A stretch of 64,000 bases of DNA from Ailurus styani. Its lineage: Eukaryota > Chordata > Mammalia > Carnivora > Ailuridae. A program made the position numbers and the translations under genes. The notes under the pieces were generated by a model. The model was not told where the DNA came from. It ran no database searches and saw only the letters and a list, made by a program, of their open reading frames with translations. Where the stretch lies: assembly GCA_002007465.1 (NCBI GenBank), contig LNAC01000854.1, forward strand, positions 536,699-600,698, given 5' to 3'. Each line of letters opens with the position of its first letter. Position 1 is the first letter of the stretch. This document shows positions 48,938 through 61,862 of this stretch, piece after piece.

Positions 48938-50693
48938 CTACTATACAGCTGATATTCTGAGACTCACATCCCTGGTGCTGTCACTGATGAGGTAGTCCTG
49001 GACATGTGAACATGTGGGTAGACAGAGCCACAGCCTCAGTCTGCACCAGAAACCACCATGCATGACAAACTTACATCATGGATATCCAGCTTCCATCAGA
49101 CTCTTAACATGTTTCTACCATATTCATCACCAGCACTGCAAATGTCTGATTTATAAAATGTGAGAAATTTAACAGCCAGAGTGAAAAAACAAGTAGCAGT
49201 AAACATGCCTAAGATGATGAGGAAGAAATATTTACAACGTATTTAGAAGTTTGCTCAGGTGAGATAAAAAATGATGGAAGTCTGCTCTGTAACACCATTC
49301 CACTGCATCAGATACTGGAATCCTGACTAGGAATCACTGAACAAGGTTTAGGATAATGTAAAAGCCACGCCTTATTAACTCTTGGACATCTCATTTCTTG
49401 GTCATAAATCCTATTAACTTGTATTACCAACTGCCATAAAACTTGCAGATAAAAGATAATTTATGCTCGGTGTACAGAAGCTAATGTTTCCATACTCCTG
49501 AGAAGCACAGGACCAGAAAATGAGAAAGTATGTACAAGAAATCTGGAACCATCCACACACTGCATGGCCAGCATGATAAACATGGCTCAGAGCACCTAAA
49601 TGTCTTCATAAGGAATAGAGCCTAACTAGTCATTGATGTCAGTAGTGCCTCATGTCGAAAATGTCTCTCACTGGTTTCATAAAGCCTCCTGCTCATAAAA
49701 GGTTATAAAGTCTTATTAAGAAGACATTTTGGAAAGTAAAAGAGAAATGCTTACTTTTAAGGGAGGAGCCATTATGCATTCTATTTTTAATTTTCTATTT
49801 GAAGGAATGTTCAATCTGCCATTTTTAAAATGCTACCTACTGAGACTTTCACTCATAATGACAGTTTGACCCATAGCAAGGGAAATATGCCAAAACACAA
49901 TGTAAAAGACATTATATACTCAAAAATAAACCAGCTAAAATATTCCAAACATTTTTCCATATTTATACAGACCTGGAAGTACATTATTGTCTCCTTGTTT
50001 TAAAATTCAATTTGTAATAACTAAAATAAGTCACAGAAAGGGGACTGAGGAGAGAACGTAGAGGAAAGACTCAGGTCTGGAACAACCTCTGAAACTCTAA
50101 GGGAAAGGCTCCTGGACGCACAGGGCAGCCTGACCAAGAGGACGCTCATGAATGAAGGATGCTTACTTATTTACATACCAGTCTCAAGAGAGTCTCACAT
50201 GTAGATTAACACAGAAATGCTAAGACAATTTGAGGGTTTGGGTGGCTTTTTTAAAAAAAGCAAATTTTAGTCTCATGATCTAGGGTTATCATTGCCACTT
50301 CACAGACACAGGCCACTTCTCTTAGCAAAGCACAGCACCAAAACATTTTATCAGTCATACCAACAGTTCCCATACGTGTCTCATCCTCCTGCTATTATCT
50401 TCAATTTCAGACAATTTATAATTACAGAACCAATTCCAGAAAACACTGTTCTCAAAAATAACACTCAAAATAATTAACATTTACACGGATTTTTTTTCAC
50501 CACTTTTGAAGTATTTTAGCAAAGCTCAAAGGTAATCTCAATCTTCTGAAGTGATAAAAATTCTTGAGGTACATAGATTTTGTTATACTTGAGGGATATT
50601 CAGAGTCATTTTTGTTTAATTTAGGTGAACAATGCGGTGAGATACACCCTTAAAGTAAACCCCAAATTCATCTTATTTGAAAATACTGTGGAG

Positions 50694-50696
<3 letters not shown>

Positions 50697-50734
<38 letters not shown>
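50697..50734 (+). repeat. (AC)19 microsatellite
   Basis: Longest uninterrupted AC repeat in the window. Confidence 0.97.
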
Positions 50735-50736
<2 letters not shown>

Positions 50737-50864
50737 CACAACCCTAAACACACACCAACTGCCCACTCAGTAAAAGACTGTTCACGGATAATTACCAGCC
50801 TATGAACTGTAACTTGTTTTAAGAGTTTGCTATTTGCATGTTAGGCCGCTAACCCCAAGAAAGA

Positions 50865-50975
50865 GGAATGTAGTGTAGTGGAAAGTGTTGAGTCAAAACA
50901 CTTGGTTGTGTGACTGACACTATCTGTCTCACTTTCCTCACAGTATTGCGATGAAGTTAAAATTAGATGCTTCTT
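50865..50975 (+). mobile_element. MIR fragment
   Basis: GTGTAGTGGAAAGTGTTGAG, GGTTGTGTGACTGACACTAT, CTCACTTTCCTCACAGTATT. Confidence 0.6.
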
Positions 50976-51622
50976 GTAAAAGTTCCAAAATTATCTTCCT
51001 TTCTGTAAACAGCTATTTGTTGACTTTCAATTAAAAAATACATTTAAAAAGTTTCATTCTTTATTTGGCACTGAAGCACACCAGATTGATTTTCTTGGGC
51101 CCTAGTTCCACAATATTTGAAAATGGTTTCAATGTAAAGTTATGAGGGTGTCTTCTGACCATTGTGATTATGATTATGATCAGTCCTATTAACTATGAAC
51201 AGTAACTTAGACGCCCTTTCTGAGTATCCCCCAAAACATGCACACTGCCTAATACAGATGTATGCTCTGGTACATGGATAACATCACACATAGTTCTATG
51301 AAAACACATATGGCAGAGTCCATTCAGTTCAATGATCTGAGTCCCATTTCTAGAATGCAAAATGGTTCTATGCACTAATTTTAGTATAGCTTTCAATTAA
51401 TTTGTGGTGTTAATCACATTTCATAAGTGTGCAATTAAAACTGCTTAAAAATATGGCATACTATGTAAGATTGGTTCATATCCTAAACCCTCAAACACAC
51501 TCATTCTGACTTTTGCATTTATACCAATAATTGTCTTACTGTTCTCTTACTAAAAGCAACTGAAAAGCCAGGACCTAGCATGTGTCTCTGGGGGAGATTT
51601 TTATTTAAGATTTTGTTTCTTT

Positions 51623-51755
51623 GATCTCAGGGTCCTGGGATCGAGGCCCGCATCGGGCTCCCTGCTCAGCAGGGAGCCTGCTTCCTCCTCTCTCTCTGCC
51701 TGCCTCTCTGCCTACTTGTGATCTCTGTGTGTTAATAAACTAAAAAAAAAAAAAA
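51623..51755 (+). mobile_element. 5'-truncated CAN-type SINE with perfect TSD
   Basis: A 133-bp insertion lacks the usual tRNA-like head and starts at GATCTCAGGGTCCTGGGATC. It continues with the CTCTGCCTGCCTCTCTGCC body and poly-A. A perfect 16-bp repeat, AAGATTTTGTTTCTTT, flanks it (51607-51622 and 51756-51771). The target itself looks like the tail of an older inverted SINE, whose GA-rich remnant continues after 51772. Confidence 0.94.
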
Positions 51756-51771
51756 AAGATTTTGTTTCTTT

Positions 51772-53159
51772 CAGAGATGGGGGTGGTGAGGAGGGAGGGA
51801 GGGAGAGAAAGAGAGAGGAAGAGCACAGTCTGGGAAGATTTCTCTAGAACTACTGCCAACAAGGAGCAAAGCCAGCACCGTTAGCCCCACAGGTGGAGTC
51901 TATGCCAAATACTGCCGCCCCCCCCAAGGGACAGAGGGTATGATGTGCAGGAGGGTTTTGCCCCACACTATGTAATTATCATTTTCTTAGGATAGGTAAT
52001 TTCCTAGTTATTTCAATGAGACAAAAGCACAATATCAGACCAAGAATCCAGAAGGCATTGTTTTGGAGCATGTAGGCTATGATATGATAACTATGTTGGG
52101 AGAACTGAGGATTCCGTTTTAATAACCAATTAAAATCTAATATATTTTATAAAGGAGAAAAAAGGGATTCTCCTAGAAATTGTGTAGGGTCATGATTCCA
52201 GACTTTCCTTCTAAACTTCAGGTCTGGCAGTTTGAGAGAGACAGTGTTCTGTGCTCACACAGTGGTTCCTCTCCCTGGGCCACGGCCGTCTTTTCCTAGA
52301 CTGCCTTGTAGTGGGCTGGGGAGTGTCACTGTGTCCCCACCAAAGGTGACAGAGGACAGAGCCAGGCCTGGCCTTTAAAAACATGCAGTGCCACCTTCTA
52401 GCTATCTTTTTCCCAGATGCCACAATTTCCTCCGTTTGGCTTAGATATAAAATGGAGGATGCTGCCCAAACCAGACCAGATATTCCACCGATGAGAAAAA
52501 AACAAACTTCAAAAACCTCATCGCGGGCAAACCTCTCAGACTGGGAGTTAATTACTCCTGTAACGTAGGCAGGGTATCCCCAGACTTACAGAGGCAGTAT
52601 GACAAATTAGTACCCTGACCAACTTACTAAAAAGTGCTAGAAAAAAATTAAAGAAATGTTTTTAAAGGCATCAAACATCTGTTTTTGTTTTTTTTTAAAG
52701 ATACTCGGAAGCCAAAAACTAAGGTTGGACTGAAAAAGAAAACCAAATCTAACTTTCCTCTTTGAAATATTTGGTGTTTACCAAAGCAGATGAACTTGAG
52801 CTTTGGTTTCCAAGGCATTGAAATGTGGAAGGTCATCAGGAGACAAGGCCAAAGGCCTGCCCAAGGTGGGAGTGTAAAAGGAGACTGCACCATACAAAGC
52901 AGAGACTTTCAGTGTAAGATGAATATAAGTAACACTCCCACTGGAACTGCCAGACCAAGGCCTGGCTCTCTGTAGCTGAGCAGAGGGAGCAAGTCTCCCC
53001 TGAGCACCTGTAACCAGAAGTCACACTCCTAGCAGAACTGCCTTCAAAATTCACAACACCTAGATGGTCCAAAAGTCTCCACAGATGTCCTAAGTTATTA
53101 ATGCCTACAAATAACTGGGTTAGGAGTCTACTCGAAATTCTCCTTGGACTCACTTTTAA
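51772..53159. other. TPK1 intron, nothing firm
   Basis: 51772-51830 is the GA-rich remnant of an older inverted SINE. The rest is unassigned, including short frames at 52211-52975. Confidence 0.45.
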
Positions 53160-53755
53160 CTCACACTTCAAATAATTCCCACAGGTGGAGCTCCCAGGAA
53201 TATATGGTCATGGCCAAAAAATCATAACACACAGAAGGAATCAAGGTTACAAAATACAAGAGCAAAAGTGAATAGAAAAAGACAGTGAACTTATAAAGAC
53301 CACAGGTATTAGAATTATTCCTGACCATAAAGTAAGTATGACAATTACGTTTTAAAGAAAGGTCTTGAAAAAGTGTGTACAGGACAAGCATATAAGAAAG
53401 AAGTATCATGGCAGGAATTTAAAACTCTGTGGATGGTTTTAGCAACAAATAGACACAGCTGAAGTGGAAGAGTGGCATGGACTATGGGTGAGGTTAAAGA
53501 ATAGAGAATGTGAAAGAGAGGTTTTGAGATACACATGATACAGTTGGAGGATCTTAATTACAGTTCATTGGAGTTGCCAAAGAAGGGAGAAAGATGGTGT
53601 CAAGACAATATTTGAAAAACTAATGGCTGAGTTTTCCAAAGGACGACAGATGATACAATAGAGGAAATCCAGTGAATCCCAAGCTGAATGCATCTTAGGA
53701 AGTCCACAATTACATACATTACAGCGAGGGTACAGAACACCTCACACACTGACCA
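53160..53755 (+). mobile_element. Old L1/HAL1-like ORF1 region fragment
   Basis: A motif order typical of L1/HAL1 ORF1 is present: a GAACTTATAAAGACC-like segment, GACAATATTTGAAAAACTAA then TGGCTGAGTTTTCCAAA near 53605-53641, and ATCCAGTGAATCCCAAGC near 53668. Highly diverged. Confidence 0.6.
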
Positions 53756-54039
53756 ATTCTTAAGGGAAAAAGTCATTTTTCAAATGTGGCTTTTTCTATC
53801 AGTTAATCTTCCATTTCTTACTTTTTAAAAATTATTGTACTGCAGCTTCAACTAACTAGTAATCTATTAACTAGAAGAATATCTACCTACAGCCAGGTTA
53901 CAGGTGACTACTTTAGCAATCATACCATCAATTCGATGTAATATAATAAAGCTCAATGATTTATAATGGTAGAAAGATTCACATTTCAGAAATTGTTAGA
54001 TTAAAAGGTATTTAACAAACACATAATGAGCAATCTAAG

Positions 54040-54425
54040 AAGCATATCTGTTCATGTCATACCACTAAGTGAAATAATTTAATGACTTCCCATTACCTAC
54101 AGCAAAAATGTCCGCACTCCACGGTGCAGAATTCAAGGCTCTTCGTGAAGTAGTTTTCTAGTCTTATCCTCTAGTATTTTCTGTACTGCAGATCCTACGA
54201 CATGCCCTGTGCCTCTCTCTCTCTTTAGTGGCTCCTTCTGCCTCGCATGGCTTCCTCACTGTCTCCCACAGCAAACATCCACTCGTTCTAGAAGATCCTG
54301 TTCCACTGTAGCCTCAAGAGAATGAAAACCAGGGATTTCGTCTCTTTAATTGGCTACATATCCCTGGGTAAGTAAGTGCCCGGCATATAGCAGGATAAAT
54401 ATTTGTTGAATTAACTGAGTGAATA
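54040..54425 (+). mobile_element. L2 3' end
   Basis: TAATGACTTCCCATTACCTA, a CTCCTTCTGCCTCGCATGGC segment and an end at AGGATAAATATTTGTTGAAT fit an L2 3' end. Confidence 0.78.
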
Positions 54426-54479
54426 AAATGTGAGTGCCTCTGAGTGGACTTTCCTTATGACACATATGACCAAATCATA

Positions 54480-54663
54480 TAATCTCTCATCTCATTTATG
54501 TACCAATCTTTTAATGGTGTTTTATGTTTATGTTTTTATAAAGGACTTCTTCACCGGACACGTGTTAGAGAGCAAAGATCATGTTACTAGTTTTTTTAGT
54601 CCTCAACTGCCTAGCAGTGCAATAAGTAGCAGGCACTCTGTAACTGTTTGTTGACTAAATAAA
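54480..54663 (+). mobile_element. Second L2 3' end
   Basis: Adjacent to the previous L2. It ends GCAGGCACTCTGTAACTGTT then TGTTGACTAAATAAATG, the L2 terminal motif. Confidence 0.65.
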
Positions 54664-55580
54664 TGGACAGTATGGAGTGTGAAAACTGAATTCTTTAGCT
54701 CTCTTTTCACATCTCATAGGAAGTGTTCCAGAAAACAACAAAGCTAGGCAATGCAAAGAGCAAAGAAAAAAAAATGCAAAGCCGGCTGAACAACAGGGAG
54801 CATGCATTATACCCACTATATTAACCAAACAACAATTTTTAGGTAATGACATGCTACAGATGGTAGATAGCAGATGGGGTAGAAGCAATGCTGTAAGCAG
54901 TACATTACAATGAGAGGCAGAAAAGAACAACTGTCCACTACCTTTTAAAAATGTTACCAAATGATTATTCTTCTAGATGGACTCACTGATCAACCTTATA
55001 AAACTTATTTAATAAGAATTCTGTTCTAAGCACTAAGTTGATAGAAAATTTCCTCGATATTCATCATGGGATGTGAATGACATGATCATTAGAAATTTAT
55101 TCTGAGGCAGTGAAATTAATAAGCAGGCAACTTATGAAGAGTAAAAGCTAAAGATTTTCTTTTTAGTGCTTAACAAAATCAAATCCAGCTTCCAATTATA
55201 ATGACAACACTGAAAATATATGAGAATTCCATTTTAAATATTTGCCAAGCTTTGTGTTTCCTCTGTTGAGATTTTTCTCAAGTGGCATTCACATTCAGCT
55301 GCTCAAAATGCAAAAGTGTTAAATTTAATTCTTAGTCAACTTTAATTAAAAGTTATAAGATTTTTTTTCTGGGCATAATAACATGAAAACTTTGAGGCTT
55401 CTCCTGTACGGTTTTGCTGTTAAATGCTCTGAGGCAGTAGAACAGGGTAAACAAAAGTCGGCCAACATGGTCAACTTCACTCATGTGTCAACTTCAAAGA
55501 CACACAGTAGGCTCGTATTTTCTGAAATTCTACTCAAACGTTACAAGTTCTGTGGAAGCAAAGTGCTGACATTATATTTA

Positions 55581-55739
<159 letters not shown>

Positions 55740-55849
55740 CTAAGCAAGGCAAAGCAAAACTGAAAGTCACATATTTAAAATATTTTCAATAATTAAATAG
55801 CATCTAACAATGCAAAAGAGCTTTCAATACTACACTTTCTGTGATACGC

Positions 55850-55965
55850 CATAGAGAAATGGTAGATATCATTTCTGTTGTTCAGATGAAGGAATGAATT
55901 TACTTGTTCAAAGTCACATAATTGGTGAGAAGCAGTCACATTTCAAGACTATCTCTTTCAAGTAT
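55850..55965 (-). mobile_element. MIR fragment (inverted)
   Basis: TGTTCAGATGAAGGAATGAA then TCAAAGTCACATAATTGGTG is inverted MIR core-like. It lies about 110 bp from the TPK1 exon acceptor. Confidence 0.6.
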
Positions 55966-55999
55966 AAATTTTATGTTTTTCCCATCTGTCTGTTGACCT

Positions 56000-56190
56000 G
56001 GAAAACTAGTCAACTCTTCCATGTCTGTTTATGTGCTCCTTCCATCTGGAATCTTCCCTGACTTTGTGGCTGGTGCCTCTCCTGCCTGTCCATCCCCACA
56101 GCACACCCGTAGGCTCTTCTTGTAAAACACAGGTTCGTCACCCCACTAAAATTCAAGTGTCCTGAGGACCTGTACCATCTTTTTACTGAA
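56000..56190 (+). mobile_element. L2 3' fragment
   Basis: CCACTAAAATTCAAGTGTCC then TGAGGACCTGTACCATCTTT matches the L2 3' consensus style. Confidence 0.6.
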
Positions 56191-56209
56191 CCTAGCAATG
56201 TTTCCTAAA

Positions 56210-56372
56210 CTTTCAGGGCTTCATTTTTATGTTCACATGCAAAAACTGCATAGTACTTGCCAATGGATAAGGTTGTTGTGGGGTTTAAATGAGGTAATTA
56301 AAGGAGTTAAGTATAAAGCATTTAGAACATGTTCATGACAGGGTGATTCTTTAAAAATTATTAGCTATTACT
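56210..56372 (+). mobile_element. MIR 3' half
   Basis: GGTTGTTGTGGGGTTTAAAT then GAGGTAATTAAAGGAGTTAA and TAAAGCATTTAGAACATG. It abuts the L1 that starts at about 56375. Confidence 0.75.
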
Positions 56373-56374
56373 CT

Positions 56375-56850
56375 CTTGCCATTTGCAACAATGTGAATGG
56401 AACTAGAGGTTCTGGAAGGTATCTCGCTAAGTAAAATAAGAGAAAGATGCCGTATGATTTCACTCATGTGTGGAATTTAAGAAACAAAACAGATGAACAC
56501 AGAGGAAGTAAAGGAAAAATAAATTAAGATGAAAACAGAGAGGGACACAAACCACAAGAGACTCTTAACAGAGAACAAACTAAGGGTTCCAGATATTTTA
56601 TGCCAATACAGCTTTATATTATTTTCCCTTTTTATTTATTTATTTATTTTATTTTCCCTTTTTAAAAAAAAACAGATGAGGATTGTTGGAGGGGAGATGG
56701 GTGCGGAGGTGGGGTAACTGGGTGATGGGCATTAAGGAGGGCAGCTGAAGTGGTGAGTACTGGGTGTTATACGTAACTGATAAGTCATTAAATTCTGCCC
56801 CTGAAACTAAATTCACTAAATTGAATTTAAATAAAAATTTTAAAAATAAA
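56375..56850 (+). mobile_element. Carnivore L1 3' fragment with T-rich internal insertion
   Basis: Begins TTGCCATTTGCAACAATGTG and runs through ATGATTTCACTCATGTGTGG, AGACTCTTAACAGAGAACAA and GGGCATTAAGGAGGGCAGC to an A-rich end. A T-rich low-complexity stretch (about 56607-56670) separates two halves of the 3' UTR. Confidence 0.88.
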
Positions 56851-58919
56851 AAGTACTAGCTCTTATTCTATTACCATATTATTTTTGGTATTATTAGTTA
56901 TTTTTTTTTAACATTTTCACTATTATTACCTATAGTTTGATTTTCTTTTTCCATTTAACACTTTCAAGACAGCATTTCCTATAACTAAAACATAATTTAT
57001 TTAAATGTTCCTCTGTTGTTGAAAATGTATTTCCAGGATTTTAATATATAATATTACTTTGCTGCTGTCCTTCTATATAAGACAAAGGGTAAAGATGGGC
57101 TGTGGGGAAGTGAAAGAGAGTGGAGCAACCTTCTCCTGCATAAAGCAGCCCACAGTGGGCTTGAGAAGAGAACACGAGGCACTGCCTCCCTCCCTGACCC
57201 TACGCGCTGCGCCTTTTATACTCATCCTAATCTCATCATGTATCAACACAGTCAAAGCAGATATATTCATCGTGGAAGAGGAAGGATTAAAGCGTTTCAA
57301 ATAGTACAAGAAAATCTTAAAAATAACAAAAACAGGCTGTAATAACAATTACTCCATCTGGAATAAAAAATAAATTATTTAAAAATAGGGAGTATGTGGT
57401 TGTTAGGTTTTTAAAATAGTTGATAAAAAAAAGCTTAAATAAGATTTTGTCCATAAAGATGCCATGATTTTAAAAGAATAATATGTCAACCAAGCACGCA
57501 CATGACCTGTGCAGTTCCTAGAGGAAGAGTAAGCGATAACAAGTCCCTAAAGCAAAAGGCAGTGTTTCTCTGGTCCGATTGTTAACAGTGCCTAACACAT
57601 TGAAGACAATCAAGTGTTTCATGAAAGAGTAAGTGGAGACACTGTAGGTAATGACATGTCGCTCAAGGAAAAAATAGCTTAACTGCTATATTGTGGGAAT
57701 ACGTAAATCAGAATGTACAGAATGTAAATCAGAATTTACAAAAGGTAATTTGCACAGAAGAACCAAGACATTTGAAATGAGTTTTCTGACTATCAGAATG
57801 TTGGGAGAATGGAAATTTTTACTCTGGATAAGATGCTTCATGTCAGAACTAGAGTATCTTAGCACACGATACTGGTTTTGTAGCTCTTTCAAGAACTCAA
57901 AGCACTAGATTTGGGGTCCAGGAAGAGCATGCAACCTGGGAAGTATACATACATACATATGTCTGAATACATAGACAAAGACAGGGACATTTGTTAATCT
58001 TCAGAGCAAGAGGGTAATGTGTAAGAATTAGACTTAGACCTGAGGAGGAGACCGCTTCTATTTGGATTATCAGGTCAGGGAAACAGCTTCTAATCTTAAC
58101 TAAGACGACTTATTAGTAAGGCCACTCCAGACCAGGGCAGAATAGGCCCAGAAATTATATACCACCTCAAAACAACCTGAAGAGAATTTGCTTTAAACTG
58201 AAGGAAAAAAAAATTCAAAGAAGTTATATATGAAATACAGCAAAATTGCTAAGGCTCTAGTAAAAAGCACATGGCATATTCTTATGCACATAATCCTAAA
58301 TTCACATCAAGAAGCAAGGTCTAGTGAGAGTTTATTCACGATGCAGATTCTGGAATCCCTTTTTTTAGGTTCTCAATTTTTCATTACTATGCTCTAAGCC
58401 TTGAGGGATCCCATAACCTTTAAGGCTGAAATTTAATCCCCCTCTTCTGCACTGGGGTATCATGATGAATAAGCAATATCTGTAGATCAGTGATTGAATT
58501 TTTCAAAATAAAGAAGCCGCAAGATTACTTCTCATCACTACTCATTCTCCCTACAGGAAGTATTTAGCAAGACTGATTAAAAACATTAGAGGATCAATGG
58601 GGGCTGCAGGCAGGGCAGGGGAGGGTCAGCCAGGGAGGTTTCTGCAGCTCTCTGGCTCTAGCTCTAAGTAGGACATCCGATATTCACAGAGTAGATGAGA
58701 GACAGACACCATCACATTTACATAGGTTTTATAAGGCTAGATTTATGTCTTTAGGGCTACAATGCCACTGGGACAGTGTTCAATCTGAAACGGACCATGT
58801 GGAGACTGCCAGGGTGACTCTTCTATGTGGATCCAAAGCCTTATGCCTTCTTTTCTAATATCACCCAGTATATTGTACATTTTTAAAACTTTGTATTTCC
58901 TGAAGCTTTAACATATTCA
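56851..58919. other. Probable TPK1 intron, nothing recognised
   Basis: AT-rich unique sequence with a short TACA repeat at about 57947. No upstream TPK1 exon seen. Confidence 0.5.
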
Positions 58920-59285
58920 GACAGGCTGTGAGCACCTGTGAGCACCCAGGCAAACAGGTGCACAGGGTGAAAGGCTGGTCCCTGCCACAATTTCCCCTTC
59001 TTGCCCTCCGACTATGACCTAGGGACGTTCAAATAAACCAATGAAATCCTCGCAAGCCTTTGCTTGTCTACCCACGCTGACCGCCTATAGAGCACTTCCC
59101 ATGGGGCCTCGCTCTATCTTCCAGCTCCCCACCTGTCTGAGTCTGTGTGCTGCGTATAACCCTGCAGCCCCCAGCCTGGCGCACCATGCCTTCCTTTCTG
59201 GGATCTCTCAGTATAACAAAGCCTTAAATTTCAGATGTCTGTGTCTGCATCAGACAAAATTCCCAATTTAAATAACATAATTATT
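58920..59285 (+). repeat. Possible old LTR-like sequence
   Basis: GTGAGCACCTGTGAGCACC (internally repeated GTGAGCACC), a CAAATAAACCAATGAAATCC segment, a C-rich middle and ACAAAGCCTTAAATTTCAG suggest an LTR-type unit. Family not recognised. The 76-codon frame at 59041-59271 lies within it and is not considered a gene. Confidence 0.35.
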
Positions 59286-59579
59286 CTTCACAATACACCG
59301 AGTCATACTTTGTTGTAACTGCTGACATACTTGAGTCCCTCTCCTCCTAGAAGAGGCCCATGTATCCCAGATGCTAGCTGCAGTGTTTGCAACAGAGCAG
59401 ACAACAATATTTACTGAGCATATAAAAACTCAGGAAAAACTGAAGAAATAACCAGAGAGGCAAGAAGCTATCTGTTAGGCTGAGTTAACATCATCTCATT
59501 CCTACAAAGAGTACTTCCCTACTTAGCAAGGTTCAAATAGTCTGTGGCTTTTGAAGAGTAACTTGTTTCCTATGTGTTA

Positions 59580-60170
59580 CTTCTAGTAATATTTATTGAT
59601 CATTTACCCTGTGTTACGTGCTGTCTAAACACTTAATGATATATCAGTAAAGAAGACAAAAACCCCTGCCTTCATGACATTGACATTCAAATGGACAATA
59701 ATACACAGTTGCCAGACATACAAATAAGTCTATTAGTTAGGATGCGAAATGCTGGTTAAGTGCTAAAATCAGGAGACTAACAGAGCAGGAGAATCCATCA
59801 AAAATGATGGGCTGGGAATGTGCTTCCACTTTTAGGAGGCAGAGCAGACTAGGTTGCAAAAGCAACAGAGGAGCACAAAGACCCAGAAGATATGAGGGAG
59901 GTGGCCAAGTGGACGTGGGTGGATACCTGGGGCAGGATTCTTCAGACACACTATGTTAAGGCCCTGAAGCAGTGACAGGGACCCAAGCATTTTCAAAGAG
60001 TATCAGGAAGGAGCTGCTAAAATTTAATGAGCAATTAGTAGGAAAAATCAGAGTAAAATGTAAGTATTAGATCTGTAGAGACTTGTTAAGCCACTGTAAA
60101 GTCCCTGACTTTTACTGGCATTAAATGGGGAGCCATTCTGAGCAGAGGAAAGACATTTCTCCACTTCTCA
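59580..60170. repeat. Ancient mammalian repeat, class uncertain
   Basis: ATTTATTGATCATTTACCCT, AACCCCTGCCTTCATGACA-type sequence, AGGCCCTGAAGCAGTGACAG and ATGGGGAGCCATTCTGAGCA recall a widespread old mammalian interspersed repeat whose family name I cannot assign. No coding potential. Confidence 0.5.
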
Positions 60171-60224
60171 ATACCCACCACTTCATCACAACCATGGCTC
60201 AAGCCACCAAAATCACCAGGAGGT

Positions 60225-60300
60225 ATGAGCCACCATTATATCACACGTGAAGTGGCACATAACACGTGTCCAGTAAAATTTTTTTTTTGAATGAAAAATG
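60225..60300 (+). mobile_element. L2 terminal fragment
   Basis: TGGCACATAACACGTGTCCA followed by a T-run and GAATGAAAAATG resembles the L2 3' terminus. Confidence 0.5.
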
Positions 60301-60440
60301 AAACAGGGATTGGAGGATAATAAGAACATGGTCAGTGCATCAGAGTCCTGGTTGAGTTAGAGAACTGCTAGAGTCAGGGTACAAAAAAGTGAGTCAAATG
60401 GATCAAACAGAGTTTATGGAGGACTTATAAAACTTGTTAT

Positions 60441-60632
60441 CGGGCGCCTGGGTGGCTCAGTGGGTTAAAGCCTCTGCCTTCGGCTCAGGTCATGATCCCA
60501 GGGTCCTGGGATGGAGCCCCGCATCAGGCTCCCTGCTCAGTGGGGATTCTGCTTCTCCCTCTGCCTCTCCCCGCTTGTGTTCCCTCTCTTGCTGTCTCTG
60601 TCAATTAAATAAATAAAACCAATTAAAAAACA
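60441..60632 (+). mobile_element. CAN-type SINE, 3' part duplicated in assembly
   Basis: SINE with head GGGCGCCTGGGTGGCTCAG and tail CAATTAAATAAATAAAACC. Its 3' half is repeated exactly after the single N at 60681 (see the 134-bp duplication). Confidence 0.92.
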
Positions 60633-60815
60633 ATAAAACCTCTAGAAGAAAACATAGGAGAAAAGACCCTTGACATTGGTNTTCTGCTTCTCCCTCTGCC
60701 TCTCCCCGCTTGTGTTCCCTCTCTTGCTGTCTCTGTCAATTAAATAAATAAAACCAATTAAAAAACAATAAAACCTCTAGAAGAAAACATAGGAGAAAAG
60801 ACCCTTGACATTGGT
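60547..60815 (+). repeat. Exact 134-bp direct duplication around one N
   Basis: Positions 60547-60680 and 60682-60815 are identical, separated by a single N at 60681. The unit spans the SINE 3' half, its A-rich tail and the start of the L1. Identity across two repeat types with a lone N points to an unmerged contig overlap rather than a biological tandem repeat. Confidence 0.9.
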
Positions 60816-61862
60816 CTTATCAACCATTTTTAGAGAGGACACTAAAAGCACAAGGAACAAAAACCAAAAATTAAAAAGTGGGACTGACTGAATCAAACTA
60901 AAAAGCTTCTACACAGCAAAATCAACAATCAACAAGGGGAAAAGTCAGTTTTTCTTATAAAAGAAAATATTTGCAAATCACCTATCTGATGAGAAATTAA
61001 TATCCAAAATGTATAAGGAACTCACATAATTCAAAAGCAAAAACCCATCAACCCATCAACCTGATTAAAAGATGGGCAGAGGAGCTTACTAGGCACTTTC
61101 TAAAGATGCGCAAATGCCCAATAGGTACATGAAAAGATGCCGAACATCACTAACCATCAGAGAAATGTAAATTAGTTCTGGTTCTATATCCAAAAGGAAT
61201 GAATCAGGATCTTGAAGGGGTATCTGCAGTTCCATGTCCATTGCAGTGGTATTCACAATAGCCGAGATCAAGAAACAACTAAGTATCAACAGACGAATGG
61301 ATGAAGATCACACACACACACACACACACACACACGAAACGGAGTATTATTCAGCCACAAGAAAAAGGGAAATCCTACCAGTAAGAACTACATGGATGGA
61401 CCATGAAAGCATTACGCTAAATGAAGTAAGTCAGACAAAGACAAATACCGTATAATCTCTCTTATATGTGTAATCTTAAAAAAAAAGCCAAATTTGCAGA
61501 AACAGAGAGTAGAATGGTGGCTGCCAGAGGCTGATGCTGGGGAAAAGAAAGATGTTGGTCACAGGCTACAAACCCCCAGTTATCAGATGAGTAAGTTCTG
61601 GGAACTAATGTACAGCATGGTGACCGAAGTTACCAATACTGTAGTATATATACTTGAAAGCTGTTAAGACAGTAAACCTTAAATGTACTTACCACACCAA
61701 AAAGTCAAAACAAAAGGTAATTATGTGAGGTGATGGAGGTGTTCACTAACTCTACTATGGTAATCATTTTGCAATACATTTGTGTATCAAATCGTCATGT
61801 TGAATGCCTTAAGTTTATACGGTTATATATCAGTTATATCTCAATAAAGCTGGTAAAGATAA
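60633..61862 (+). mobile_element. L1 ORF2 C-terminal and 3' end
   Basis: L1 sequence with CCTCTAGAAGAAAACATAGG, CAAACTAAAAAGCTTCTACA, ACATCACTAACCATCAGAGA and an end at ATATCTCAATAAAGCTGG. It contains a CA microsatellite (61309-61335). Its 5' end is affected by the 134-bp duplication around 60681. Confidence 0.88.
61309..61335 (+). repeat. (CA)n microsatellite in L1
   Basis: About 13 CA units inside the L1 3' region. Confidence 0.95.

Larger units (their letters stand above)
47916..51597. other. TPK1 intron, mostly unique
   Basis: An old SINE (48808), MIR pieces (48690, 50865) and an AC repeat (50697). The overlapping frames at 48130-48550 on both strands reflect purine-rich composition and have no recognised product. 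Confidence 0.5.
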
